This document shows, piece by piece, positions 20,996 through 32,803 of a stretch of DNA of 64,000 nt. Numbering within the stretch: position 1 is the stretch's first letter; the number at the start of each line of letters is the position of its first letter. The translations under genes were made by a program, and so were the position numbers. The notes under the pieces are model-generated. The model saw nothing but the letters and a program-made list of their open reading frames with translations. It made no database searches and had not been told where the DNA came from. The stretch comes from Hippophae tibetana. Taxonomy: Eukaryota; Streptophyta; Magnoliopsida; Rosales; Elaeagnaceae. The stretch lies in the NCBI GenBank assembly GCA_037013495.1, contig CM072806.1, forward strand, positions 27,344,001 through 27,408,000, in the 5' to 3' direction.

Positions 20996-23900
20996 ATGGC
21001 TGTGAGCTCGTATTCTGCTGTTTTAACCAAGGCGAAGATCTCCCGTTTTAATCTCCACGATTCGGATCGTACTTTTTCGACGTAAGCCTTCCAATTTACT
21101 TGATCATCTCTTCTTTTGTTGTTTGTAAAATCACCTGTTCTTTTCCAGAAATTGCACAGTTATTTTTTTTTTCCTTTTTTCTGTTACGATGATTTTGATA
21201 TATTCGATATTGTTATTTATTTGTTTCTTTCCAAGTTTGAATGAATTTAACTTTGTTGATCAATTACTATTACCAAGTTAAACAAATGTGCGTGTTCTTT
21301 AGGTTGCTATATAGTAGTCCCAGCTGAGGAGTCACAACTTGAACAATTAACCGATTTGTATTGATCCTCATTAGATTTGGAGATTTCCTGCACAGGAAAT
21401 TGAGAATTGTTTGAGTGCAATATTTATTTTTACTTTCGGGAAAATGTGGCTCATGGTAAACTCCTAATGCCAAACTTACAATTCAATTTCAACCTTACAA
21501 AATTACAGTAATATCCTTAAACCTTTTAAAAGGTTTTACTTAGGTTCTATAGTAGTTAATAACATGTGATCATCTTACTAATCTCGTCAATGTCCACGTA
21601 GGATTTTTTTTTTTTTTTAAAGATTCGATTCATGTAGGCATTTTATATAAAATTTGTAATTAAATTATGTGTTATTAGCTAAAATAGGACCTAATTGAAA
21701 CCTTTTGAAAATTTTGTGTGATTTTTGTATGTTTGAACACTTGGTGAATCAAGTTCTAAGTTTGGAGAGTTTATCCTTTTGATTATTGGGGTCAATGTAA
21801 TGTCGAACACATTGATTTTCTTGCAGGTCGTGCTCTTTGAACAGGTCTCTTATGACTGTCTCCTGTCATTTGTCCAATAGTTCTTCACTTGGTAATTCAT
21901 CACCTGATGAACAAGTAGTTTTGAGCTCTGGCTTGAGGGGTCCTACTAAGGGCATGTTTGGGGGATTAAATCAATTTTTTTCCATTGACAAGAGAAACCC
22001 TTTGGGGCAAACATTTTGCTCTGCGGGTGTCTGCACTTATGGGGAAACGGTTATAGAAACAGAATCTTATTCACATGCTAAAGAAGAAAAAGTTGGGGTT
22101 CTACTTTTAAATCTCGGAGGACCGGACACTCTTAATGACGTTCAGCCGTTTTTGTTCAACCTTTTTGCAGATCCGGTGGGTTACTTAATTACTATTATTA
22201 TGTACTTGCATTAATTCATTTTTTAGGCTATGCTAACACATGTATTGCTTCTATGACAGGATATTATTCGTCTCCCAAGGCTATTTTCATTTCTTCAGCG
22301 ACCATTAGCTCAACTTATTTCCATGCTTAGAGCTCCCAAAAGCAAAGAAGGGTATGCTGCTATAGGAGGTGGCTCACCCTTGCGTAAGATTACAGATGAG
22401 CAGGTAAAGATACGCCTTCTAGAGTTCTTTTTTTAGTTGTTGTTTTCTTGCTTATTGTCATTAATCTAGGGGGATGCTGTGTGATGTTTTCCTCTGCAAA
22501 ATCTAATACACATTTTGTGGTACATGTCACAGGCTAGTGCACTTAAGAAGGCTTTGGAACACAAGAACTTGCCTGTAAATGTCTATGTAGGAATGCGATA
22601 TTGGTATCCATTCACCGAGGAAGCAATAGATCAAGTTCGTTCTTAATCTCTTGATTGCAGCTTCCTTTAGTAACCCGTTAATATGCCATGCCTTTGTTTT
22701 GGCCTCTAACTATCTAAAACGGGTGTTAATGGTTAAATTTTAACTGATGAAAGTGTTTCCCTCAAGTTTCCTGTGCTTTTTATGACAACCTAATCAGGAG
22801 ATTTGGTTATTATGTGTCAGATTAAGAGGGACGAAATAACAAGGCTAGTAGTTCTGCCGCTATATCCACAGTATTCTATCTCTACAACTGGATCAAGCAT
22901 CAGTGTGCTACACAGAATGTTCCGGTGAAATATTTTCCATTCTGCAAATTAAATACTGGATAACTAAAAATTTCAAAGCTTATGAATATGATTTGTCTAC
23001 AGGGAAGATGCCCATCTATCAAGAATGCCTGTTGCAATTATAAGGTCTTGGTATCAACGAGAAGGTTATGTCAAATCCATGGCTGATTTGATTGCAAAAG
23101 AGCTTGAGATTTTTTCTAAGCCTGAAAATGTGCGTTGATAATGTTGTGAACCAATTCCAAATGATTCTTTCTAGTAATTAAATATTTGACTGCATTTTGT
23201 ACACCATTGCAGCTTCAAATGAATTGCTCTTTTTTCATGAAATTTCAGGTCATGATATTCTTCAGTGCCCATGGGGTACCAGTCAGTTATGTAAAGGATG
23301 CTGGAGATCCTTACAAGGATCAAATGGAGGAGTGCATTCAGTTAATTATGGCAGAGCTGAAGGCTAGAGGAATTAACAATAATCATACTCTTGCTTACCA
23401 GGTACGTTGTAAAGCACAATAGTAGAACATCGTTTTTTTATGGTACAATCTAGACTATGTAGTTATCACAATCAATTTAAAACCTTATATTCTTCTATAT
23501 TTGCTTATCAGAGTCGTGTTGGGCCTGTAGAATGGCTGAAGCCCTACACGGATGAAGTTCTTGTCGAGCTTGGTCAAAAAGGTGTCAAAAGTCTCCTAGC
23601 AGTTCCAGTGAGGTACATCTTTTTGTGCTGGAAGCAGCCAGCTCACTGCTGTTATTGATTTTAGTTCCTTATGATGATCTGCAAAAAAGTTCAACTGTTG
23701 ACTAAGATTACTTGTATATTTTTAACCACTTGGCAGCTTTGTGAGTGAGCATATCGAAACCCTTGAAGAGATAGACATGGAGTACAAAGAGTTGGCTCTG
23801 GAATCCGGCATTGAGAATTGGGGTCGGGTCCCTGCCCTTAATTGTACTTCTTCCTTCATCACAGATCTTGCAGAAGCTGTCATAGAAGCCTTACCATTGG

Positions 23901-24052
23901 CGACGTCTATGTCAACTCCAACAAGTACCTTTAAAGAAGCTGATTTTGATCTGGTAAGATATGCCATTAAGATGCTCTTTGGTTCTGCCTTGGCGTTTCT
24001 TTTGCTCTTTTCTCCGAAAATGATTAAGGCCTTCAGAAATCACCTTATATAA
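20996..24052 (+). CDS. HEMH: Ferrochelatase, plastid-type precursor, nine exons, complete
   Basis: Exons by my reading: 20996-21081, 21827-22175, 22260-22403, 22533-22634, 22821-22924, 23003-23129, 23249-23401, 23512-23612, 23737-24052; 1482 bp in phase, 493 residues. The enzyme inserts Fe2+ into protoporphyrin IX, the last step of protoheme synthesis. The first ~85-90 residues are Ser/Thr/Lys/Arg-rich, like a transit peptide. Catalytic-domain motifs follow: [30 protein letters not shown] (about 181-190), [17 protein letters not shown] (237-253), [11 protein letters not shown] with the conserved His at 312, [12 protein letters not shown], and [14 protein letters not shown] (389 on). A C-terminal hydrophobic stretch (about 468-483, [13 protein letters not shown]) may anchor it to a membrane. 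I see no CAB-type NGRxAM motif, so it fits the CAB-less (FC1-type) class. No frameshift is seen. Confidence 0.95.
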
Positions 24053-25204
24053 GGAAGATTTACATAGAAATTTATCAGTTTCTATCTTCATCCCAAGCTT
24101 ATCTGAAAGTGCAACAACTTGTGGATGTAAAGATATGGGTGGGTAATGGGTATTAAGACTTTAGGTATAAAACTGAGCATATATACAGAAAATACAAGCT
24201 TCCGAGTTCACAACACCTACTCTGTAATAGAGGGCACGGATGGAAGATAATTGTCTATGTAGATTCAACTTTGGTGGTTGCATTGAGTCATTGAAATTCT
24301 ACACGATAGTGATAAAAAAGAATAATAATAAGCATTTGTTTGATAGCAACAAATTTATTTTTCCATTTTTTTGTTTTGTTTTTATTAATGGATCCTGATT
24401 CCAGTGCTCCTAGTAAGGAAGTAATCAATTCAGGTTGCTCTTCTACTGGTCAAAATGATAATGTTAGAGCGATAAAGGTTTTGATATTTTTTCAAGACTA
24501 GTTACGGAACGTGACACGTGCGTGCAAATATTCGATTTTATATTTTTAGAATAGTCAAGATAAACTTCAAATTAATTTTTGTTTTAAATATTGTTTAGTT
24601 TGTACTATGAACCTTAATATGAGATTTAGAATCTCCTTTGTAAATGACAACTAACAAGTATTTAATTTTACTTGAGCAAAAAGAAAATCAACATAAAGCG
24701 CAAGATGTCTTAACTTTAGAATAATTACACGAAGTATTCATGTTTTACTAAACCCTAAATTATTATGACATGCACATTTTGGTCAAAACCCTACGCTACA
24801 CCCCTACTAATTAAATCGCTACTTTTTGACGCATTAGGTGATAATTAATTCCTACTTGAAGCATATAAAACATTTAACTCATTGTTCGTTATCACCACTT
24901 CAATGAGTGCATTAGCATGAGTAATATAAATCATGACCATCGCCGTCAATTATATTTGGTGTTTGTATACATATTTTTCAGTGTAAATTCGCGTAATTAT
25001 AATATTATAAATTTTTGGTTTATTACTAATAAAGTTGCCTATATGTAATATAATAATAAAAAAAATCAATTACTTTTGTATACACAAACAAATTAGAAGC
25101 TAATTTTAACTATTAAAAAAAAGTAATTTATCATATTGTTATGCATTCGTGTTCTCTGTCGTGATATAAATTGATGGCTAATGTTTAAATTTAAATGAGT
25201 TTAT
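24053..25204. other. Ferrochelatase 3' flank
   Basis: The first part should be the 3' UTR; an AATAATAATAAG stretch near 24320 is a possible poly-A region. Beyond about 24480 the sequence is AT-rich and noncoding up to the TTAT target site of the gypsy element at 25201-25204. Confidence 0.55.
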
Positions 25205-25934
25205 TGTTACGTTTCGTTCAATTTGTCTCTCAAAATTCAAATAAATGATCATTGTTTAAAAGATTTATATTTTTTTTATAAATTACTATATGTGAAGGTT
25301 TTAGAGTGGCCTAGTGATGTCTAAAGGGAGCTAGAGTTGGATGGACTCAACTCAAGCATGGAAGACTCTAGAATATTTCAGAGTATACTAGCATGTGCTA
25401 GAAGGTGCTGTAAGGTACTGAAATATTCTAAAACATACTAAATGGTTCATGGAGGATATAGAAATCTCTAGAAGCTTCCGAAACATCATAGAACTTGCAT
25501 GAAGAAACTAGACAATCCTAAAAGACTCTAGAATTAGTTAGACTTGACTAAAAGGTCTTAGAACCTTATGACATGTTGTAGATAAAGTTATAACAATGTA
25601 GATACTCTTGTACATTCTAAACATGCTAGGATCTAGAAACTTGTGGCATAATCTTAAACATGGAGCCACACTATAAATAGACCTATTGGTCTTCATTTGT
25701 ACCTATCCTTGGAATCCTTGGGATCCTTGGAAATTTGTAAGATAATCTCTCTAGAGCAATACAAAACATTCTTCACAAACTCTTTTTTGTTCTTGCTTTG
25801 CTCTAGAATCCTGTAAGTCTCTAAGTCTTTTTCTAGTCTCTTTGGAGTGTTTTGTTTGGGTTAGAAGGTAGGCGTAGTACAACGGACCATGTTAAGTGCC
25901 GCATGATTGCTAGTTGAAGTCTAGGGTCGTGACA
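25205..25934 (+). repeat. 5' LTR of the chromovirus
   Basis: 730 bp, TGTTACGT...TGACA. It carries a TATA box (TATAAATA, 25672-25679) and many CTAGAA/TTC motifs, including AGAAGCTTCCGAAA near 25471, which resembles a heat-shock element with one base missing. Triplicated CCTTGG(A/G)A-type words occur near 25710-25730. It pairs with 29440-30128. Confidence 0.9.
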
Positions 25935-27890
25935 GTTGATATCAAAGTATTAGGTTGAACCATTACTATTCTTACCATAATAAAGAATAGTGCCCCAGTT
26001 ACACCAAGTGTGGATGTTCCACCAATGAAACGTGGGCGTGAGGAAGTTTGGAAACCACCAAAGGAGTCTCTAGCCTGGAAGCACGTGTTTGGAGTGCTCA
26101 AGAAAGCTTGGGAGAGCTGTTCGACCGAGTGGACAACTTGGAGGAACATTGTAGCGGCTTGGATGTTGAGGATGCGGAGATCCATGCAATAGTCAAGATG
26201 TCTCCCAACGAGCTAGATAGTGGGTTAAGGCAAGGGATTGATGGGTTGAAGGCCGAACTTGCCAAGGTATGATATCTTGTCCAAAGAGAAATTACTAGCG
26301 TGTTACTTAGAGTCGAGGATATGGGTGGTGACCTAGCACTTTGCAACTGGGCTATGGCCTCAAGAACTAACACAACCATCATCATTGAGGCCAAAAAGGT
26401 GGAAGTTCCCAAGCCAAAGACCTTCAATGGTGCTAGGAATGCTAGGGAAGTTGAGAACTTTCTATGGGGGCTTGAACAATACTTTGAGGCTATTGGCATA
26501 ATGAACTATGCCAGCAAGATCCAAATTGCTGCCATGTACTTATCTGACACTGCTATGTTGTGGTAGAGACAGAGGCATGGTTATGTGTAACGAGAGGTAT
26601 GCACAATTGACACATTTGATGACTTTAAAAGAGAGTTCAAAAGCCAATTCTTCCCCGTAAATGCTGAAGAGGAGGAAAGGGACCGACTGTGATGGTTGAA
26701 GCAGACAAGTAGTATAAGGGACTATGTGAAGGAGTTCACAACCTTGCTGCTAGAAGTCCCTGACACATTAGACAAGGGTGTGTTATTCTTGTTCATGGAT
26801 GGTTTCCAATCGTGGGCTAACCTTGAACTCAAGCGACGTGGTGTCCAAGAATTATCTTCGGCCATTGCGGTTACTGAGAGCCTTATTGACTACTCCACAA
26901 ATAAAGAAGGCTTGAAGGCTATAGATAGAAAGTTTAGTGGAAGAAAAAGTGGGGAAGGCCATGCCAAAATTCAGGGTCACAAAAATCATAAAGAAGGCTC
27001 ATCAACCGTGAGATAAGGGGAAGGAAATGGAGGATCGTGGTGCCTCAAAGTCTCGTGTGAAGTGCTTAATATGCGACAGACCGCATTGGGCACATGAATG
27101 TCCAAAAAGGAAGGCATTGAGTGCCTTAATTGCCTCCATGCATGACCAAGATGGAAGTGAGACGGATGAAGGTGCAAAGATGAGTTCTTTGTGGCTACTT
27201 GGTGCATTGCAGAGTGCCCCGATGACCCTCAAAGGCTTGATGTACGTGGATACAACCATCAATGAAAAGGTCGCCAAAGCTTTGGTTGACACAGGTGCAT
27301 CTCATAACTTTGTTTCAATAGAGGAAGCAAAGAGACTCGACCTCAAGGTTGTCAATGGATGAGGATCTCTCAAAGCGGTTAACTCGGAAGCACTACCTCT
27401 TTAAGGAGTTACTCATGGAGTTAAGGTCAGTCTTGGTGCTTGGACTAGCCAAGTGGACTTATTGATGGCACCTATGGATGATTTCTTAGTAGTATTTGGC
27501 ATGAAGTTCTTGGACCAGGTTAGAGCTTTCCTTGTTCCGTGTTTAAACACTATATGCATCATGGATGGATCAAAGATTTGTGTGGTACCAACAGAAAGGA
27601 CCACCAAACCTACTACCCAAGTTATCTCAACACTTCAATTCAATAAGGGAATGAAGAGGGAGGAAGATAATTACTTAGTCATTTTAAAGGAGTATAATGA
27701 TGAGGAGGCATCACCACAACCAAGCTTGCCAACAGAGGTGCAAGTTGTCTTGGATGAGTTCCAAGACATGATACCCGAGGCATTGCCTAAACAATTACCT
27801 CTAAGGAGGGAGGTGGACCACGAAATTGAGCTTGAACACAACACAAGACCACCAACAATGAGTCCTTATTATATGGCAAAATCATAGTGG
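25935..27890 (+). pseudogene. Chromovirus gag and protease, with the start of the RT linker
   Basis: Frames 26010-27362 and 27453-27887, broken by stops and shifts. Gag shows FNGARNAREVENFLWGLEQY, AAMYLSDTAMLW and LFLFMDGFQSWANLELKRRG. A nucleocapsid zinc knuckle CLICDRPHWAHEC (C-X2-C-X3-H-X4-C) is near 27062. An aspartic protease active site ALVDTGASHNFVS follows near 27280. The frame ends with VVLDEFQDMIPEALPKQLP and LRREVDHEIELE, the conserved entry to RT, and then breaks off at about 27888. Confidence 0.85.
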
Positions 27891-29428
27891 TGCAACAGAA
27901 GCAACGTGGTGGCTGATGCGCTAAGTCGAAAGGCGAAGTTAACAACCTTAAGTAGACCAAACAGTCCTTTCCTGGAAAGGATCAAAGAAGGGTTGGAGTA
28001 TGATTCCTGGCTCAAAACCTCCTTACCCTTATCAAGGAAGGAAAAACAAGGCGATTTTGGCGGAGTGATGGACTACTCTACACCAAGAAAAATCGCATCT
28101 ATATTCCTAAGTGGGGGAACTTAAGGAAGAAGCTGATCAAAGAGTGCCATTATTCACTATGGGATGGACACCCAGGTATGAGATGCACTCTTTCCTTGAT
28201 CAAGTTCATTTACTACTGGCCTTAACTACGAGATGATGTTGAAGCCTATGTGAGAACTTGTCTTGTATACCAACAAGACAAGACGGAACAACATGCACCA
28301 AGAGATTTGTTAGAGCTATTGCCTATTCCAAAGAGAGCATGAGAGAGTGTCTCAATGAATTTCATCACTTACTTGCCAAAATCAGGGGGCTTTGACAACA
28401 TAATTGTAGTCATTGATCACTTCAACAAGTATGCAACCTTCATACTTGTCTCACCTTGCATTGCGGATGAGACGACATGGTTGTTCCTCAAGCATGTTGT
28501 GGGAATTCCATCCAACATTGTGAGTGATCGAGACCCACGGTTTATTGTAAAGTTTTGGACATAATTGTTCAAGTTGTTAGGATCAGACTTGAACTTCTCC
28601 ACAAGGTTTCATCCATAGAGCGATGGGCAAACGGAACCTACCAATGCATTGTTGGAGCTCTACCTTAGGCACTTTGTTAGTGCCAACCAATATGATTAGG
28701 CTAATAAGTTGCTAGATGTAGCCCAATTCTCTTATAACTTGCAGAGGAGCGAGTCCACTAGTAAGAGTCCCTTCGAGATAATCATGGGGTAATATACCAT
28801 GACTCATTATGCTTTGGTCACAAGCTATGAAGGAAAGAGTTATGCTACCTTCAAATTTGCTAAGGAATGACATGAGTAAGTCTAGTTAGCTTGAGCATAT
28901 TTAAACAAGGCGTCTAAAAAAATGAAGAAATAGGCTGACAAGAAAAGGAGGATGATCGAGTTTCAGGAAAGAGATTTGATCCTTGTCAAATTATTGCCCC
29001 AATAGTTCAAGTCCCTGCGGAAGGTTCACAAGGGGTTGATACGAAAGTATGAAGGGTCATTTCCAGTCATTAAGCGAGTCGGTAAGGTTTCCTACAAACT
29101 ACAAATCCCTCTGAAGCTCAAAATTTACCCAGTTTTTCATGTAATCATGTTGAAGCCTTATCATGGAGATGAGGAAGACACAAGTCAGGGAGAATAAAAA
29201 AGGGTGCCCACTGTAGTAGTAACCTCCTTTGATAGAGAAGTGGACTTTATCTTGGCAGATCACCTAATTCGGCGCAGGGGTGTACCAAGCTATCGAAAAT
29301 ACTTGGTCAAATGGAAGAATGCCCTGAACATAGAGGCAAGCTGGGAACCCGAAGACCCTTTGTGGCAGTTCAAAGATCACATAGAGAGGTTCAAGCTTGA
29401 AAGCACGATGAGGGCGTCACAAACTTGA
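27891..29428 (+). pseudogene. Chromovirus RNase H tail, integrase and chromodomain, decayed
   Basis: The block opens with NVVADALSRKAK, the last motif of RNase H, directly after the RT entry sequence, so the RT core and most of RNase H have been deleted. Integrase follows: the zinc-binding region keeps ECHYSLWDGHPG but its last Cys pair reads CLVY instead of CxxC. The first catalytic Asp is Asn (SMNFITYLPK, 28353), while VSDRDPRF and DGQTE remain. At least five stops interrupt it. A chromodomain occupies about 29219-29400 (VDFILADHLIRRRGVPSYRK, YLVKWKNALNIEASWEPED). Confidence 0.87.
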
Positions 29429-29439
29429 GCGGGAGAAGG

Positions 29440-30128
29440 TGTTACGTCCCACTCAAATTGTCTCTCAAAATCCAAAGAAATTGTGTTTGCTTAAAGGATC
29501 TAAAATTTTCTATAAGTTACTACATGAGAAAGTTCTAGAGTGGCCTAGTGATGTCTAGAGAGAGTTAGAAATTGATGGACTCAAATCAAGCCTAGAAGAC
29601 TCTAAAATGTTCCAGAGTACACTAGCATGTGCTAGAAGGTGCTAGAAAGTGTTGTAAGGTACTGAAATATTCTATAACATACTTGATGGTTCGTGAAGGA
29701 TGTAAAAGTCTCTAGAAGCTTCCGGAATATTCTAAAACTTACATGAAAGAACTAGACAATCTTAGAAAACTTTAGAGTTAGTTAGACTTGACGAGAAGTT
29801 CCTAGAACCTTGTGACATGTTGTAGATAAAGTTAGAACAATGTAAACACTCTTGTACATTTTAGACATGGTAAGATCTAGAAACTTGTGGCATAATCTTA
29901 AGCATGGTCTTCATTTATACCCACCCTTGGAATCCTTGGAATCTTTGGGAATTTGTAAGATAACCTTTTTAGAACAATACAAAACATTATTCACAAACTC
30001 TATTTTATTCTTGTTTTGTTAGAATTCTCTGTCTCTAAGTCTCTTTGGAATGTTTTATTCGAGTTGTAAGACAGATTTAGTATAACGAAGTACAACATGA
30101 TTGGTAGTTAAAATCTAGGATCCTGACA
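29440..30128 (+). repeat. 3' LTR of the chromovirus
   Basis: 689 bp, TGTTACGTCCC...CTGACA. By eye it differs from the 5' LTR at many positions, so insertion is old. It lacks a segment of about 26 bp that carries the TATA box in the 5' LTR. At 29714-29733 it contains AGAAGCTTCCGGAATATTCT, four contiguous alternating GAA/TTC pentamers, a perfect-looking heat-shock element. Confidence 0.9.
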
Positions 30129-30430
30129 TTATGATACCTTAATCTAGAAATATAAGTTAAATTGACGTTTTTCACAATATACTTATATTGACATGGAATG
30201 AGATTGATACTACTAGCTTAGTTTATTTAATAAACGAGTTAAATAAGTTAAGATTAATTTATAAATATTATTAAATTATTAGGTGTATTAATTTTTGTTC
30301 AATCTTTAATATTAAATTATAAAATTATTTTTTTATCTATTCCATTAAAAATTATAAAAATTATAAAAATTATAAAAATTATAAAAATCAATGGTCATTG
30401 TGTTCATCACCTGCTGTTAAACAAACAATC
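30129..30430. other. AT-rich spacer with a 9-bp tandem array
   Basis: Noncoding. At 30352-30397 the unit TTATAAAAA is repeated five times without change. Nothing else is recognisable. Confidence 0.7.
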
Positions 30431-30439
30431 CTTTCATGG

Positions 30440-30642
30440 TAATTTTTAACCTACCTTGATTCCGCTACTCCGTCATTCCGCTCATCTCCTTCCATCTTGT
30501 CGAAACTGGTGAAACTCATTTTTTCAGCCGGTTTCGGAAAGACATCATCTTCTAGAAAGATGACAATAGGACAGTGAAATGTTTCTAAAGTAGTGTCTTT
30601 GGGAAGAAGATAGCTTCTCTTTTGTCCTTTCATCATCATCAC
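30440..30642 (-). other. Short ORF of unknown family, possible gene remnant
   Basis: A 63-codon minus-strand frame contains SYLLPKDTTLETF, FLEDDVFPKPAEKMSFTSFD and KMEGDERNDGV and ends at ...ATCAAGGTAGGTTAA. That end is a good splice donor (AG|GTAGGTTAA), so the frame may be an exon. Its C-terminal part resembles the plus-strand frame at 30874-31086 (KTIFVSLGKFEGDDREEV). I do not recognise the family and cannot tell whether it is expressed. Confidence 0.3.
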
Positions 30643-30873
30643 AATCTCATATACATCTCTCTATATACCAATTCACAATCTATCAAAAGCAGAAGAAGCA
30701 AAAGTAGTAGTCGAAAAAGTAGTTTCTGGCTCTAAATCCATAAATGCTAGATCATCCTCGAAATTCTATCTACATCTAATAAAATCAACACAACCCAAAA
30801 CAGAGAAATTGCATTGTTTTCTAATCTTCTCCACATAGAAAGTCAAACATAAAGCACTTTCAAATTAAAGAAA

Positions 30874-31086
30874 ATGAGTCCAAGAAGCACCCTTGCGATC
30901 TTAGCAGTAGCATCGAAAGTTGTGCGTCATGTCTTTGGGAATGCCTTTTTTGTTTCATTGTTGCCCAGGCTCAATTCCAAGTTCAGGCACAATTATCATT
31001 ACTACCTCACTCCCGTACATTCGTCGAAAACGATTTTCGTCAGTTTAGGCAAGTTTGAAGGGGATGACAGAGAAGAGGTAGGTTAA
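30874..31086 (+). other. Short ORF of unknown family, related to the divergent frame at 30440-30642
   Basis: A 70-codon frame starting MSPRSTLAILAVASKVVRHV and ending FVSLGKFEGDDREEVG. The end GAAGAG|GTAGGTTAA again looks like a splice donor. Its second half lies inside the 2.4-kb duplication; the second copy (34918-35060) has shifts that break the frame. Homology to the minus-strand frame 230 bp away suggests an old inverted duplication of one exon. Function is unknown. Confidence 0.3.
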
Positions 31087-31381
31087 GATTTGCCATAAAA
31101 ATTATCCAACTAAGGAACACGGCGAACAATAATTTTTATAAATTTTAGATTTTTTTAATTTTTTTAATTTTTAATGGTCAGGTAATAAAAAACAACTGAG
31201 TGATATGGATAAAATAATTTTATAATTTGACGGTAGAATAAAACAGAAATTAATTTGATAATACATTTTCAGTTTACGGATAAAATATGACATAATAATT
31301 CAAATAAAATTAATTTAACTTTTTATTTAACTTTTTTTATTTAACATGTTTCCTCTCACATCTTTAATGCGTCATTTTTGG

Positions 31382-31383
<2 letters not shown>

Positions 31384-31440
<57 letters not shown>
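31384..31440. repeat. (TA)n microsatellite
   Basis: An uninterrupted TA run of about 57 bp. The A2 copy at about 35356-35371 has only about eight units. Confidence 0.97.
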
Positions 31441-31445
<5 letters not shown>

Positions 31446-32803
31446 GTCGATTATATTTATAGCTGAAAACTTGTGGACTTAACACAAAAATAAGATGGGC
31501 GAACCATGAATATGTGGCAATTATAAACAATACGTGGATCGAAACAGTTCGTACAAATTTCTACCCAAAAACACGACTAAGTGGAGAGAGAGAATGGTAT
31601 ATTATTTTTCGTGTTGAGTAATCATACACCACTTGTACATTGGTGTTGAAAAACATCGTAATAGGATTTATACATAATTAAATTTATTTTAAATATATGT
31701 AAATTATATATAATATATACATATACACATTTAATTTATATATACTATATATAAAAATAAATAACATTATATATAATATATAAATATATGTATAAATTAT
31801 ATACTTTTAACGTACTATTTTTAAGACAATTTGATAATTATAGTTAATATACTTAAAAATTCGATAATTATAGTTTATATAACTATTTAAAGCTTGAACG
31901 CTATGATAGGTGAAAAAATAATTTTGAAAAATGAAACATGTTATAAATAATGTGTATAAATTTATATTTTTCTTCTTGTGTTTTATAAATTGAAATCATG
32001 ACAAATCTTTTATTCGAATGATTAAGTGTTATTGAAGAAATTTAATGTAAGATTATAACCTTACAAAAATATTATCAAGTCACTATCAAGGATAAAAATG
32101 TCAACATTGTCATTAATAATGTCTATATGTTTTGGTTAAATTGTTACGAAAATTTCGATAGTATCACTAAAATGTCAATAAAATATCTTTGTCTTTAAAA
32201 TGTCTTGGATATTATAGGTAAAATGTTGAACAAAATATTAAAAACATCAATTCATGATTTAATTTTTTCTTTTTTTAAGTAATCATTTTAATTTAATTTT
32301 TTCTTACTTTTCTAGTAGATAATATTTTTCTCTCTCTCTCTCTCTCTATATTTTTTAAGCATGTTTTCTATATATATAAGTAATTTTTTAAAAAAATAAT
32401 CAATGAAATTTATTTTTATACTGTTGAGATTTATATATTTATAATAGTTATAATTAGATAGTCTATTTAATTAGTTTAAGTCTTTTAACTACTTATTCTA
32501 CAATATTTAACAAAAATAATAATATATATTTTATTGTATAATATTTTAATTAATTAATAAACTTATTAATTAATATAAATATTTTATGTATTTAAGAATA
32601 CATGTATTAAATAAAAACTTAGTTTAAAATATAAGTAATTGATTATTTTGATATTTTATAATGTTTTATAATTTTTTCATATTTTTGACAGAAGTTCTAT
32701 AATTTTCATGATTTTTAAAGTTTTTGTTAACAACAACAATATTTTTGACATTTTCATAAAATTTATATCTCGATATCTTCACCAACATTGATATTTCAAA
32801 CCT

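Larger units (their letters stand above)
25205..30128 (+). mobile_element. Ty3/gypsy chromovirus, internally deleted, with both LTRs
   Basis: A 4.9-kb element with a 5' LTR (25205-25934) and 3' LTR (29440-30128), both starting TGTTACGT and ending TGACA, flanked by a 4-bp direct repeat TTAT (25201-25204 and 30129-30132). A decayed initiator-Met primer site (TGATATCAAAGT, 25937-25948) follows the 5' LTR, and GGGAGAAGG precedes the 3' LTR. Gag, protease, integrase and a chromodomain can be read, but reverse transcriptase and most of RNase H are missing. The domain order with a C-terminal chromodomain defines a chromovirus. Confidence 0.9.
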
